From NCBI RefSeq assembly GCF_003480315.1, contig NZ_QUIV01000006.1:71639-135638 (forward strand): a DNA stretch of 64,000 nt, read 5' to 3'. The notes under the pieces were generated by a model, which did no database searches, had not been told where the DNA came from, and was given only the letters and a program-made list of their open reading frames with translations. The stretch comes from Clostridium sp. AM33-3 (GTDB lineage: Bacteria > Bacillota > Clostridia > Lachnospirales > Lachnospiraceae). This document shows, in pieces, positions 51,914-61,565 of the stretch. The position numbers and the translations under genes are program-made. Position 1 is the first letter of the stretch; the number at the start of each line of letters is the position of its first letter.

Positions 51914-52132
51914 ATGAAAAAGACCATTAAACTGCTTGACCTGGACTGCGGCCATTGTGCTGACAAAATCCAGAACGCCGTGAAGAAGATTGATGGTGTG
52001 ACCAGCGTATCCGTCAACTTCCTGGGTCAGAAGATGGTTCTGGAAGCGCCGGACGATCAGTTTGACGCTGTTCTGACCGAAGCAAAGACGCTGATTAAGC
52101 AGATCGAGCCGGACGTGACTGTTAAGGCGTAA
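51914..52132 (+). CDS. HMA-domain metal chaperone
   Basis: A 72-residue ferredoxin-like HMA protein with the metal site LDLDCGHCADKI (Cys12, Cys15). The Asp-Cys-Gly-His-Cys spacing and its place directly before a P-type ATPase lacking its own HMA domain suggest it loads that pump, likely with Zn, Cd or Pb rather than copper. AAAGGGGG precedes the ATG. Confidence 0.85.
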   Translation: MKKTIKLLDLDCGHCADKIQNAVKKIDGVTSVSVNFLGQKMVLEAPDDQFDAVLTEAKTLIKQIEPDVTVKA

Positions 52133-52143
52133 TGAAAAGCTGG

Positions 52144-52175
52144 ACACCGGCTGCCACAAGGTAGCCGGTGTTTTT
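52144..52175 (+). terminator. Hairpin between the HMA and ATPase genes
   Basis: ACACCGGCT and AGCCGGTGT form a 9-bp stem followed by TTTTT. As an internal terminator it would lower ATPase expression relative to the chaperone. Confidence 0.65.
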
Positions 52176-52233
52176 CATCAATAGACAGAAAAAGCGTGAC
52201 ACGCTTTATGCTGCAACGAAAGGAGAATACACT

Positions 52234-54114
52234 ATGACACGAAAACAAAGGCACTTGCTCACACGCATTATCGTGGCGGCGGTGCTGTTTCTTGCAGGCA
52301 GCTTGCTCCATCTCCCTGAATTGGCGGAGATGGCGGTCTTTCTCGTCTGCTATGTGGTTGTCGGCTGGGATATTGTCTGGAAGGCAATCACGAACATCCT
52401 GCATGGACAGGTGTTTGACGAAAATTTCCTGATGACGATTGCCACCATCGGCGCACTCATTTTGGGCGAACATTCCGAGGGTGTCGCCGTTATGCTGTTT
52501 TACCAGGTGGGCGAATGGTTCCAGTCCTATGCGGTGTCCAAGTCCAGAAAATCTATCGCAAGCCTGATGGACATTCGCCCGGACTATGCTAACATCGAAA
52601 GGGACGGAAAACTGGTTCAGGTTGACCCGGACGAGGTTCAGATCGGAGAAACCATTGTTGTGAAACCGGGAGAGCGCATCCCGCTGGACGGTACGATTCT
52701 CAAAGGCTTCTCCACCCTGGACACTTCGGCCCTGACCGGAGAATCCATGCCCCGCGAGGTGGAGCCGGGAATGGAGGTCATCAGCGGCTGTATCAACCAG
52801 ACCGGCATCCTGAACATTAAGACCACAAAAGAATTTGGGGAATCCACCGTAGCCAAAATCCTTGACCTTGTGGAAAACGCAAGCGATAAGAAGGGCCGTA
52901 TTGAGAATTTCATCACACGCTTTGCCAGGTATTATACCCCGGTAGTGGTATTTGCTGCTCTGGCGCTGGCAATCCTGCCGCCGCTGATTACCCAGCAGCC
53001 ATTCAGCACCTGGATTTACCGTGCCTTGACCTTCCTGGTGATTTCCTGCCCCTGTGCGCTGGTCATCTCCATTCCGCTTAGTTTCTTCGGAGGCATCGGC
53101 GGCGCGTCCAAGATCGGCGTTCTGGTAAAGGGCAGCAACTATCTGGAGGCCCTGGCAAATACCGAGGTCGTGGTCTTTGATAAGACCGGCACACTGACAA
53201 AAGGCTCCTTTGCGGTCAGCGAGATCCACCCTGTCGGCATGAAGGAAGCGCAGCTTTTGGAGCTGGCCGCATACGCTGAGGACTACTCCAACCACCCGAT
53301 TTCTCTTTCTATTAAAAACGCCTATGGACAGAAAATCGACAACAGCCGAGTTTCCGATGTCCAGGAAATTGCCGGTCACGGCGTGCAGGCCGTGATTGAC
53401 GGGAAAACGATTCTGGCCGGAAACACCAAGCTGATGGAGAAAGCGCATATTAAGTACACGCCATCCTCAGCTGTCGGCACCGTGGTCTATCTGGCCTGTG
53501 ACGGGAAATACGCTGGATGTATCATCATTGAGGACGAGATCAAGGCCGATGCTCCAGCCGCAATCAAGCTGCTGAAATCTGCCGGTATCCGCAAAACGGT
53601 CATGCTGACCGGCGATGCAGATGCCGTTGGAAAGAAAGTCGCAGGGCAGCTTCATCTGGATCAGGTTTATACTGAACTGCTGCCCGCTGATAAGGTTGAC
53701 CGCGTGGAAAGCCTGCTGAAGCAGAAAAGCGAAAAAGGTATGTTGGCCTTTGTTGGGGATGGTATCAATGACGCTCCCGTACTGGCGCGGGCCGATGTCG
53801 GTATTGCTATGGGCGGCTTGGGTTCCGATGCGGCCATTGAAGCTGCTGACGTGGTTCTTATGACGGATGAACCGTCCAAGATTGCCGCTGTTATGAAGAT
53901 CGCCCGTAAGACGATCCGCATCGCAAATCAGAATATTGTGTTTGCCCTGGGCGTGAAATTCCTGGTTCTGATTTTAGGTGCGCTAGGCTATGCAAATATG
54001 TGGGCGGCGGTGTTCGCGGATGTAGGCGTTTCCATTATTGCGATTCTCAATGCCATCCGCGCCATGCGGGTCAAGCTGCCGGATATGCCAGCGGGCAGCA
54101 CAAATCAGGGTTAA
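52234..54114 (+). CDS. Heavy-metal P1B-type ATPase (Zn/Cd/Pb type)
   Basis: A 626-residue metal-exporting ATPase without an N-terminal metal-binding domain, which is supplied in trans by the gene just upstream. Motifs are TGES near residue 172, ISCPCALVISIP near 275 (CPC), DKTGTLTKG near 320 with the phosphorylated Asp, SNHPIS near 365 and [10 protein letters not shown] near 508. The Zn/Cd class is inferred from the ISCPCALVIS context. AAAGGAG precedes the ATG at 52234. ArsR-type regulators lie immediately downstream. Confidence 0.9.
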   Translation: MTRKQRHLLTRIIVAAVLFLAGSLLHLPELAEMAVFLVCYVVVGWDIVWKAITNILHGQVFDENFLMTIATIGALILGEHSEGVAVMLFYQVGEWFQSYAVSKSRKSIASLMDIRPDYANIERDGKLVQVDPDEVQIGETIVVKPGERIPLDGTILKGFSTLDTSALTGESMPREVEPGMEVISGCINQTGILNIKTTKEFGESTVAKILDLVENASDKKGRIENFITRFARYYTPVVVFAALALAILPPLITQQPFSTWIYRALTFLVISCPCALVISIPLSFFGGIGGASKIGVLVKGSNYLEALANTEVVVFDKTGTLTKGSFAVSEIHPVGMKEAQLLELAAYAEDYSNHPISLSIKNAYGQKIDNSRVSDVQEIAGHGVQAVIDGKTILAGNTKLMEKAHIKYTPSSAVGTVVYLACDGKYAGCIIIEDEIKADAPAAIKLLKSAGIRKTVMLTGDADAVGKKVAGQLHLDQVYTELLPADKVDRVESLLKQKSEKGMLAFVGDGINDAPVLARADVGIAMGGLGSDAAIEAADVVLMTDEPSKIAAVMKIARKTIRIANQNIVFALGVKFLVLILGALGYANMWAAVFADVGVSIIAILNAIRAMRVKLPDMPAGSTNQG

Positions 54115-54122
54115 GCGCAATA

Positions 54123-54160
54123 GAAATGCGCCGCAACTTTCACACGCTGCGGCGCATTTC
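54123..54160. terminator. Bidirectional terminator between the ATPase and arsR genes
   Basis: A perfect 13-bp stem (GAAATGCGCCGCA / TGCGGCGCATTTC) lies between the convergent stop codons, with short T-rich flanks. Confidence 0.75.
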
Positions 54161-54161
54161 C

Positions 54162-54527
54162 TTATTGTTCAGTCGGGCATGATACTTCAAACAACGCATC
54201 TATGGCATGATGCAGGAGCTTTGCCTGCGGCGTGTCCGACAGCGAATAATAGACTTCTTTTCCGTCCCTGCGGCTTGAAATGATCCCGCTCTTTTTTAAT
54301 ATCCGCAGATGATGTGACACAGCAGGGGCGCTCATATCCACAGCCGCCGCAAGATTGCATACACATTCTTCACAATGGCACAGCAGCCACAGAATCCGCA
54401 GCCGGGTCGGATCGCCAAGCTGCTGAAATAAAAATGATATATCCTTAAACCCTTCCGCAGAGGGCATCTTATTTAAGACTTTTTCAATATTCTGTCCGTG
54501 GTTATGGGGTAGATTGTAATGCGGCAT
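54162..54527 (-). CDS. ArsR/SmtB-family metal-sensing repressor
   Basis: A 121-residue ArsR repressor. The winged helix includes MSAPAVSHHLRILKKSGIIS. A Cys-rich helix 3 segment (LLCHCEECVCNL, Cys50, 52, 55, 57) recalls the thiolate sites of CadC/ArsR, and the His-containing N-terminus (MPHYNLPHNHG) could add ligands. The ATG at 54527 follows GGAGCTG. It is convergent with the P-type ATPase and divergent from a second ArsR gene, and is the best candidate to bind the palindrome at 51838. Confidence 0.87.
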   Translation of the reverse strand: MPHYNLPHNHGQNIEKVLNKMPSAEGFKDISFLFQQLGDPTRLRILWLLCHCEECVCNLAAAVDMSAPAVSHHLRILKKSGIISSRRDGKEVYYSLSDTPQAKLLHHAIDALFEVSCPTEQ

Positions 54528-54551
54528 AAAAATCAGCTCCTTCCTGTGACT

Positions 54552-54580
54552 ATGATACTGACATAATTCTTGTCTGTCAA
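54552..54580 (-). promoter_or_regulatory. Promoter of the minus-strand arsR gene
   Basis: TTGACA (54575-54580) and TATCAT (54552-54557) on the minus strand with a 17-bp spacer, 25 bp from the start codon. The region also serves the divergent arsR gene. Confidence 0.75.
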
Positions 54581-54610
54581 ACAGCTTCATTATAGATTGG
54601 AGAAAAATAC

Positions 54611-54928
54611 ATGAACGAAACAGAGAAAAAAACTTTTTCCGCTCCAAGCCCTGGCGAATTGGAACAATTAACCGAGCTTCACAAAGCGATGGGCGATTAC
54701 ACACGGATGCGGATACTTTGGTATCTGATGCAGAAAGATTCTTGCGTCAGCGAACTGGCACAAAAGATGGAGGTCACAGAATCGGCCATATCCCACCAGC
54801 TTCGTGCGCTTTGGATTGTCCGGTTAGTGCAATCACGCAAGGCCGGGAAAAACGTGATTTATTCCTTGCAGGACGAACATATCCGGTGGATTCTTGAAGA
54901 AACCTACGCTCATATTTCAGAAAGATAA
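54611..54928 (+). CDS. ArsR-family regulator (second copy)
   Basis: A 105-residue ArsR-type winged-helix protein (VTESAISHQLRALWIVRLV). It has one cysteine (DSCVSEL) and no clear metal-site cluster, unlike its divergent neighbour. GGAG lies upstream of the ATG. The two regulators share an 83-bp control region and may regulate each other. Its signal is not evident. Confidence 0.83.
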   Translation: MNETEKKTFSAPSPGELEQLTELHKAMGDYTRMRILWYLMQKDSCVSELAQKMEVTESAISHQLRALWIVRLVQSRKAGKNVIYSLQDEHIRWILEETYAHISER

Positions 54929-54931
54929 AAA

Positions 54932-54963
54932 CGCAGCCCCTGTGCTGTTTTGCAGGGGCTGCG
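54932..54963. terminator. Terminator between arsR and nitroreductase
   Basis: CGCAGCCCCTG and CAGGGGCTGCG form a perfect 11-bp stem between convergent genes. There is a weak T-rich flank. Confidence 0.65.
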
Positions 54964-54974
54964 CGGGTATTCAA

Positions 54975-55493
54975 TTACAGCGTTTCGTAGGAAACCAGCT
55001 GGCTCATCGGGATGCGCTGCTTATTGAAGCGATTGGGGTCGCCGGTTCCTTCATCGGAATAGCCGACAACCAGAATGTTGACCGGCTCCAGGTTGGCCGG
55101 GAGGTCAAATTCCTTGCGCAGAACATCGGGCTTGAAGTAGCATACCCACACCGTTCCAAGGCCCAGCTCTGTGGCCTGGAGCATCATGTGGTCGGTCAGG
55201 ATGGAGGCGTCAATGTCACCGGTCTGCTTCTGATCGAAAGGCCGTACCCACGCCTTATCGTGATCGGCGCAAACAATAATAGCCAGGGGCGCACCGTAGA
55301 TATTGGCCGCTTTACTGATCTTCGCAAGACCTTCCTCGCTCTGAACGGCAATCAGGCGAATCGGCTGAAGGTTGGCAGCGGTCGGGGCCACATGAGCAGC
55401 CTCCAGAATCTGCTCCAGCTTCTCAGGTTCTACCTTCGTTTCCTTGTAATCGCGTACCGACATACGCTGCTTTGCAATCGTGATAAAATCCAT
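54975..55493 (-). CDS. Nitroreductase-family protein
   Basis: A 172-residue FMN-dependent nitroreductase-fold oxidoreductase. MSVRDYKETKVEPEKLEQ at the N-terminus and APTAANLQP near residue 33 bind FMN; LGLGTVWVCYF near 122 is the second family motif. The ATG at 55493 has AAAGGAC upstream. Substrates may be quinones, nitro compounds or flavins. The divergent HxlR gene is its likely regulator. Confidence 0.88.
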   Translation of the reverse strand: MDFITIAKQRMSVRDYKETKVEPEKLEQILEAAHVAPTAANLQPIRLIAVQSEEGLAKISKAANIYGAPLAIIVCADHDKAWVRPFDQKQTGDIDASILTDHMMLQATELGLGTVWVCYFKPDVLRKEFDLPANLEPVNILVVGYSDEGTGDPNRFNKQRIPMSQLVSYETL

Positions 55494-55643
55494 AATATAT
55501 AGTCCTTTCATTATTTTTATTTTGAGCATATCAAATCAACCATTGACCTAATTGTAGCACTAGAACACAAAACCGCAAGAATGCACTTTTTCGGAAGATA
55601 CTTCCCAAAAAGATAGCACCTTGCGGGAAAGGAGAGCCATTTT

Positions 55644-56000
55644 ATGAAATGTGAAAAAAATCAATTCAACTGCCCAGTTGAGGCAACCCTGTCTTTGATC
55701 GGCGGCAAGTATAAGCCGTTGATCCTCTGGCATCTGATTGACCATCCATTACACTATATGGAGTTACAGCGGCTGATTTCAAACGCCACGCCGAAGATGC
55801 TTTCGCAGCAGCTTCACGATCTGGAAAACAACGGCATGATTCATCGTGAAGTGATTCCAGAAAAGCCGCCCAAGACGGTATATTCTCTTACCCCATTTGG
55901 ACAGAGTATTGTTCCTATTCTGGATGCAATGTGCCAGTGGGGAAACAACTATCTGGACGGCCTGGATGTTCAGCCGCCATGCTGTCAAAGTCGCAAATAA
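55644..56000 (+). CDS. HxlR-family transcriptional regulator
   Basis: A 118-residue winged-helix regulator of the HxlR type: CPVEATLSLIGGKYKPLILWHL near residue 10 and ISNATPKMLSQQLHDLE near 45. The family senses redox or electrophiles, often through a cysteine near the N-terminus (Cys10 here, plus a C-terminal Cys pair). It is divergent from the nitroreductase gene, the usual arrangement. AAGGAGAG precedes the ATG. Confidence 0.88.
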   Translation: MKCEKNQFNCPVEATLSLIGGKYKPLILWHLIDHPLHYMELQRLISNATPKMLSQQLHDLENNGMIHREVIPEKPPKTVYSLTPFGQSIVPILDAMCQWGNNYLDGLDVQPPCCQSRK

Positions 56001-56003
56001 AAG

Positions 56004-56039
56004 GCTGGGCATAGCTGACGAAAAACGGCTATGCCCAGC
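56004..56039 (+). terminator. Terminator after the HxlR gene
   Basis: GCTGGGCATAGC and GCTATGCCCAGC form a perfect 12-bp stem, followed by a T-rich tail. Confidence 0.75.
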
Positions 56040-56053
56040 TTATATTTTCTGCT

Positions 56054-56849
56054 CTAAATTTGTGACTGCCGGACGTAATTGCACAGCGCGCCAAAGTCAA
56101 CATGGGGATTCTTACTTAAAATCTGTTGCAGGCTTTCCCCGGCCTTTTGATGCAGCTTCGGCTTTTTCAGATCGTCCAAGCGGAAGAAGATATTGAGCCG
56201 CCTGCCGACAGTAAACAAAAGCCTTTCATCCGGTGGCAGGGTCAGAAAGCGGTCAATCGTAGAGAGCATTTCCTGTTTCTCTGTTCGCAGATTTCCCCTG
56301 ACCTCCAGAAGCAGATTGACGATGTGTTCATTCACATAGTAACTGTCCATCTCATGTAGCTGCTGCAAGAATAACTTTTGCTCTATAACGATTTCTTCCT
56401 CCGATTGCAGAGTAAACGAGCCATCCCTGACAAACTCGCCCAGCTTGGACTCTAGCTTAATACCCGTGGCGTGGACACGGATAAAATCAGGCTGGATGAT
56501 GTTCAACGCCTTTGCTGTTTGAGCAGCATTTTCTTCAGACAGCTCCTTGCCGCCGATCCCCAGCAATATGAACTCCGACAAGATCATGTCCGCATCTTTT
56601 GCCATGCAGCCGCTTCGTACAACGGTAGCGGAACCGTTCATTGCTAAAGCGGTTGCTATTGATTACCCGAAGCAGATAGTCGGTAAACTTTGGTGGCATG
56701 ATGCTCTCAATACTTACCACAACTTTTCGCTCCGGGCTGTTATGAATTTGAGTAATCAGGGAAGAAAGCACCTGCGGAGATAAGATGATAAAATCCATTT
56801 CTCCCTTGATAATTAGCGTGTACTCTTTCATTTTAGGTCCCTTTTTCAT
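56054..56849 (-). pseudogene. Radical-SAM protein remnant
   Basis: Two overlapping frames look like one decayed gene. The upstream frame (56535-56849) has VVVSIESIMPPKFTDYLLRVI and then loses similarity. The downstream frame (56054-56641) resembles the C-terminal half of B12-binding-type radical-SAM proteins (FILLGIGGKELSEENAAQTA, then a helical region). The N-terminal CxxxCxxC cluster motif is missing from both. A frameshift and an internal deletion near 56580-56640 are the simplest explanation. Confidence 0.55.
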
Positions 56850-56879
56850 ACGGCCAGTGTAACCGACACTGGCCGTATG
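56847..56879. repeat. Perfect 14-bp inverted repeat past the ABC permease gene
   Basis: CATACGGCCAGTGT and ACACTGGCCGTATG with a five-base loop. It lies between the ABC permease stop and the radical-SAM remnant. The minus strand has no T-run after it, so it is not a standard terminator for the permease. Confidence 0.65.
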
Positions 56880-56889
56880 TTAGAACACA

Positions 56890-59451
56890 TCAATCAGTTG
56901 CCCGCAGTCTTTCCACGATACTTTGCTTCTCCAAATTCTTAAAGCAGATATAGGGAATAACGATTGCAAACGCAATCAAAATCGGCGTACAGATTACCAG
57001 CGGCAATAGTGTAAAGTGGAATGTTGCCGTCCAGTCACCGGCTACCATCATACGGACACCAACAGCTACTGCCACAGTGCCTAATACATAAGCTGCCAAC
57101 AAAGTGCTTCCCGCGTAATACAAGCCCTCGTCGATCAGCATACGCCGGAGCTGCCGTTTTGTCATTCCGATGCTCTGGATCATGGCAAATTCTTTCTGGC
57201 GGGAAACAATCGCTGTTACCATCGAATTGACGAAATTCAGAATACCCACAAAAGCAATGATAAGGCTGATTGCAAAGCCCATCACAGTGTTCGCCCGTGT
57301 CTGTTCCTGATAATGCTCAATCAAAGTGGATTTCGCAGTATAATTCAGGCTCTTGTCCACGTCTTGTTGATATTGGATTAGCATTTCTTCCGCCTGCGGC
57401 TGGTATTCCTCGACTACATCAAAGAACAGCTTCCGCAGAGTGTTATCCGGATACATGGCCCGGAATGTATCGGCAGGAAGATAGAAAGAAAGGAAGTCTT
57501 GTGTGCTGCTGTTTACGCCCTCGGTAATGGTGGGAATATCCGCCACAATCGCCATAACCTCGTATTGCTGGCCGTTCAACTCTACCGTATCACCAACAGA
57601 ATAAGTCGGCTGTGTTTCTTTCCCACTGTCCTCTGCACCGGTAGCCGCTTCCATCACTACATAGCCCCCGGACAAGAATTTCCCTTTGTCAAAGGTGCCA
57701 TCCAACATCCTGCCGTCCTGTGCAAAGGTGTCCAGAATCAGGCCGTCAATGCCGTATAGAATGGAAGTACATTCGCCGCTGTCGATCATGTCGTGATAGG
57801 CTTCTGCCAGCCCTGCATCCGTTGCTTCAATATAGGTCAGCCGGTCATCAGCGTTATAGTAGGTCTGGATATTTTCAAGAGCAGACGCCCCGATTTTATG
57901 TGTAAATACCTGCGAATACAAACGCCCTGTTGCTTCCAGCCCGGAAAGTCCCTCAATGTTCTGTACCAGCTCCGGGGAAATGGTGGTGCCATAGGGATTA
58001 TAGGTGCCAAAGGTGGAAGAAATCGAACTGTCCTCTACCTCAAAATCACTGATAACTGTCTGGCTCATGTACTTATCAATATCGAAGCTGGCATTTTTCG
58101 CATAGACACATGAAAGCAGCACAAGCCCCAGCGTCAGGGAGCAGATTACCGTAATGGTACGCTTTTTGTTCCGGCCTAAGTTAGCCAGAGCCATCTTCGG
58201 GATGCTTGCGCCGCCGGTGCTTTTCTTTGTTTTCCGTTTGCTGTTCGTTCCGGCGTCGGTGTAGCGCAGAGCTTCCATTGGGGAAACCTTACCGGCGATT
58301 TTCGCAGGCTTCATGCAGGAAATCAGAACCGTCAAATAGGCAAACAGCGCAGAGCCGATGAAGATATAGGGATTGACCGCTGTTTTGGCTTCTCCCGTTG
58401 TCCCGGTTATCATTACCGGCACCAGCACAGCCCCCAGCAGATACCCGATCACAAGCCCGATAGGAATACCAATCAGCGACAGGCGGTTGGCCTGTCCGTA
58501 AATCATCTTCTTTAACTGTCTTTTGGTTGTCCCCAAAGTTTTCAGTCGGCCATAAAAGCGGATGTCACTGGCAACGGAGATCTGAAAGATGTTATAGATA
58601 ATCAGATAACCGCTTGCAAATACCAGAACCATGCAAATTGCCATCGGCAGAACTTCACGGTTGATATTCTGGTTCATTGTGGAATCATAAGCGGCATTGG
58701 GAGAAAGGGACACATTGGAAAGGCCGGTGTCGGCTAAAATCTGTTCCGCCGCCCCTTCCAAATTGCTGTCGCTGTATAGGTCGATATGGAGCATCACCGT
58801 TCCTAATACCTGCCCGTTTGCCAACTGTTCCACTTGGTCGATACCTGCACACTGGCTTTGAACAAAGGCTTCGGAAACCCATACCATACTTGCCATAGCA
58901 GCAGAATTTCCATTCCAATAGCCGGAGAGGGTGAATGTACTGGTGGTGATTTCTTCACCGTTTAAGTCCTTACGCCATTGCAGGGTGATTTTCTGCCCCA
59001 ATTCATAAGGCAGCCCCATTTTATCAAGGGTAATGGTGTCCAAAGCAATCTCGTTTTCCTGCACCGGCATAGTTCCCTCGGTGGGATAGGAAAAGCTGGA
59101 ACGGGCATAGTTTTCGTCCGCATAGCGGATTTCTACCTGTCGCCCGGTCAACTCCTTGTTTTCAGCAATTCCAACCACAATGCTTTTGCCAAAGTCTCGG
59201 ACAGCTTCATGGGTGGTGATCTTCTCCACATCCGCGTCCGTCATGATGCCGGAACTCAAATGGCTGTTATATCCGGCCTGCTGAAAATTCATGTTCCGCA
59301 GGTTTTCAACCATGCTCTGCGATAGGACAAACAGGGATGTAAACATTACCGTTGTCAGAACAATGGCAAAGATGGCAACCAGATTGCGCGTTTTGTTTGC
59401 CTTGAAACTGCGGTTTGTCAATGTGCGTATCATTGATTTTTGTCTTTTCAT
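56890..59451 (-). CDS. ABC transporter permease, FtsX type
   Basis: An 853-residue membrane protein with an N-terminal helix (about 20-45), a large extracellular region, three helices near 285-380, a second helix near 430 and extracellular region, and three C-terminal helices (about 730-840). This is the duplicated FtsX layout of antimicrobial-peptide or lipoprotein-release exporters. It is 12 bp after the ATPase gene. With the two-component system upstream it probably exports or resists a peptide. Confidence 0.88.
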   Translation of the reverse strand: MKRQKSMIRTLTNRSFKANKTRNLVAIFAIVLTTVMFTSLFVLSQSMVENLRNMNFQQAGYNSHLSSGIMTDADVEKITTHEAVRDFGKSIVVGIAENKELTGRQVEIRYADENYARSSFSYPTEGTMPVQENEIALDTITLDKMGLPYELGQKITLQWRKDLNGEEITTSTFTLSGYWNGNSAAMASMVWVSEAFVQSQCAGIDQVEQLANGQVLGTVMLHIDLYSDSNLEGAAEQILADTGLSNVSLSPNAAYDSTMNQNINREVLPMAICMVLVFASGYLIIYNIFQISVASDIRFYGRLKTLGTTKRQLKKMIYGQANRLSLIGIPIGLVIGYLLGAVLVPVMITGTTGEAKTAVNPYIFIGSALFAYLTVLISCMKPAKIAGKVSPMEALRYTDAGTNSKRKTKKSTGGASIPKMALANLGRNKKRTITVICSLTLGLVLLSCVYAKNASFDIDKYMSQTVISDFEVEDSSISSTFGTYNPYGTTISPELVQNIEGLSGLEATGRLYSQVFTHKIGASALENIQTYYNADDRLTYIEATDAGLAEAYHDMIDSGECTSILYGIDGLILDTFAQDGRMLDGTFDKGKFLSGGYVVMEAATGAEDSGKETQPTYSVGDTVELNGQQYEVMAIVADIPTITEGVNSSTQDFLSFYLPADTFRAMYPDNTLRKLFFDVVEEYQPQAEEMLIQYQQDVDKSLNYTAKSTLIEHYQEQTRANTVMGFAISLIIAFVGILNFVNSMVTAIVSRQKEFAMIQSIGMTKRQLRRMLIDEGLYYAGSTLLAAYVLGTVAVAVGVRMMVAGDWTATFHFTLLPLVICTPILIAFAIVIPYICFKNLEKQSIVERLRATD

Positions 59452-59463
59452 GGTATCACCGCC

Positions 59464-60129
59464 TTACTCTGCAATCCGGCCATCTTCGATATGAATGGTA
59501 CGATCTGCCTGCGCTGCAATTTCCGGGTTATGGGTAATCATTACAATGGTCTGATGAAATTTCTGACTGGTGACTTTCAAAAGCTCGATGACTTCATCAC
59601 TGGTCTTGCTGTCCAGATTGCCGGTCGGCTCGTCGGCAAGGATGATTGCCGGTTTGCTGGCTAAAGCTCTTGCAATGGCGACGCGCTGCTGCTGGCCGCC
59701 GGAAAGAGTGTTGGGCATATTGTAGAGTTTCTTTTCCAGCCCCAGCAAAGCCACGATCTCTTTGATAAATTTCTGATCCGGCTTTTTCCCGTCAAGCTGG
59801 ATGGGCATAACGATATTTTCATACACATTCAAGACGGGAACCAGATTGTAGTTCTGAAAGATAAAACCGATCCGCTGGCGGCGGAACACAGTCAAGTCCT
59901 CGTCTTTCAGCTTGCCCAGCTCGTAATTATCCACCCTGACAGAGCCGGAAGTGGGGCGGTCTAATCCCCCCAGCATATTCAGCAGGGTTGACTTGCCGCT
60001 GCCGGATGTGCCGATGATGGCAACAAACTCGCCCGGTTCAATCGAAATGCTTACGCCGTCCAGCGCCTTAACAATATTCGGCTCGGTGCCGTATTGCTTT
60101 GTCAGTTGCTTGGTGCTTAAAATACTCAT
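59464..60129 (-). CDS. ABC transporter ATP-binding protein (MacB/LolD type)
   Basis: A 221-residue ATPase with Walker [10 protein letters not shown] near residue 40, Q-loop [12 protein letters not shown] near 90, signature LSGGQQQR near 142 and Walker [12 protein letters not shown] near 160. The sequence is of the MacB/LolD/BceA type that pairs with FtsX-like permeases. It is the first gene of the exporter pair; the promoter lies between 60130 and the kinase terminator. Confidence 0.93.
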   Translation of the reverse strand: MSILSTKQLTKQYGTEPNIVKALDGVSISIEPGEFVAIIGTSGSGKSTLLNMLGGLDRPTSGSVRVDNYELGKLKDEDLTVFRRQRIGFIFQNYNLVPVLNVYENIVMPIQLDGKKPDQKFIKEIVALLGLEKKLYNMPNTLSGGQQQRVAIARALASKPAIILADEPTGNLDSKTSDEVIELLKVTSQKFHQTIVMITHNPEIAAQADRTIHIEDGRIAE

Positions 60130-60243
60130 GTTCTATAACCTCTCTTTGCTTTTTGTGTTTTTTCTTCATTATATCCGGGCAAAAGAAAGGCACAATGGAA
60201 AATGCGTAAACTAACATCTATAATGAAAAAACTAAGTCTGCAC

Positions 60244-60274
60244 AAAAAAACGCCGCTTCGTGAAGAAGCGGCGT
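60244..60274 (-). terminator. Terminator after the histidine kinase gene
   Basis: ACGCCGCTTC and GAAGCGGCGT form a strong stem with a four-base loop followed by T7 on the minus strand. Confidence 0.85.
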
Positions 60275-60281
60275 CAATCTG

Positions 60282-61565
60282 TTAAGGAATCGGGATCAGG
60301 ATTTTCAGCAGGTAAGTTCCATCCCCCTGATGGAAACTGCACTGTCCGTCGTATTTTTCAACGGCTTTTTTAATATTGGGAATACCAAAGCCATGTACGA
60401 AACGATCTTTCTTTGTGGTTCCCTCGGCTGGCCGTGTCCCCGGTAAGGTGTTGTTTTCCACCGTGATAATCAACATATCCCGAACACGCTCGGCCTTGAC
60501 AGTAACCAATCGTTGATCTTCCGGCAACCGTTCGCTGGCCTCCATAGCGTTGTCAATGGCATTGCTGAAGATGGTGCTGATGTCCAATGGCTCTATGAAG
60601 TCCATACCCTTGAAATCAACCAAAGCCGAGAAATCAATCTGCTTTTCGCGGGCTTTTGCTGCCTTGTCCTTTAGAATGATGTCAAGAAACTCGTTTCCTG
60701 TATGCACATAGTCCTCATAGTCTGCAATTTGAGAGCGGAGCGTTTCGGCCATCTGCCGGGTTTCTGCTGTATTCTGCCTGCTTTCCATGACAAGCAGGTG
60801 GTTTTTCAGGTCGTGGTAGATGGAGCGGACACGTTCTTCTTCGACAATGCGCTCCTTGTAATAATCCCGCTGTGTTTCCATCTGCTGTACTCGGTATGCT
60901 GTCTGCATGGAATCATAAATATAAGCTGCCAGATACATACAACTGAAACTGGAAAAAATAGAAGCCCCACAGATGGGATAAACAATCACAGTATTTTCAG
61001 GCATAAAGTAGATAATTGTGAAGATTGCCACAAATGAGGCAAGAATCAGCATATCAATAATCAGCCATGTCTTTATGTTCAGATGGGACGGAATTTTTTC
61101 CAAAAACCTCCGCAAAACCAACCATGCACCGATCCAGAATAGTAACCGCAGCAAAAGGGACACCGTATGAATGGCTGTACTGGTGAGCATGAGTGTTGAG
61201 GATTGTAAAGCCTCCTCATAACTTGCTTGGGTTACGATTTTGAATAATCGGCCCCCGGTGTCAAGCATTAAGTAGTTAATGGCAATGAGTGCCGGATAAA
61301 AAACAAGTATGACCGATAATTTCTCCATGAATGTCCCGCGATAAAACAGTAGAACATAGAGAAAAAACAAAAACATTGTACCAAACAGACTTCCAACATC
61401 ATTGGAATAGATAATGGAATCAGCTAAATAGCCACAAATCAGAAACGCTATAACTTTTAGTACCACATTTTTGCGGAGAGGAAGAAAAGATTTCAAAATA
61501 AGAAAGAAAATCGCTGTATATCCCCATGCCAATAAAAAAGAGAGAATTTCAAAAAAGCGGATCAT
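60282..61565 (-). CDS. GHKL-type sensor histidine kinase (AgrC-like)
   Basis: A 427-residue kinase: six to seven N-terminal membrane helices (about 5-215) with no large extracellular loop, then a cytoplasmic part with the phosphoacceptor region IYHDLKNHLLVM, the N-box SNAIDNAMEA and a GFGIPN G-box. This is the AgrC/quorum-sensing class that pairs with LytTR regulators. The ATG at 61565 overlaps the regulator stop (ATGA). It probably senses a peptide and controls the adjacent exporter. Confidence 0.87.
   Translation of the reverse strand: MIRFFEILSFLLAWGYTAIFFLILKSFLPLRKNVVLKVIAFLICGYLADSIIYSNDVGSLFGTMFLFFLYVLLFYRGTFMEKLSVILVFYPALIAINYLMLDTGGRLFKIVTQASYEEALQSSTLMLTSTAIHTVSLLLRLLFWIGAWLVLRRFLEKIPSHLNIKTWLIIDMLILASFVAIFTIIYFMPENTVIVYPICGASIFSSFSCMYLAAYIYDSMQTAYRVQQMETQRDYYKERIVEEERVRSIYHDLKNHLLVMESRQNTAETRQMAETLRSQIADYEDYVHTGNEFLDIILKDKAAKAREKQIDFSALVDFKGMDFIEPLDISTIFSNAIDNAMEASERLPEDQRLVTVKAERVRDMLIITVENNTLPGTRPAEGTTKKDRFVHGFGIPNIKKAVEKYDGQCSFHQGDGTYLLKILIPIP

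Noticed and set aside
51582-51914. Open frames on the minus strand across the copA/HMA intergenic region
   Set aside because: They cover two promoters, the palindrome and a terminator, lack ribosome binding sites, and have no protein-like composition.
52057-53448. 463-codon minus-strand frame opposite the metal ATPase
   Set aside because: Antisense shadow of a clear P-type ATPase on the plus strand, without start signals.
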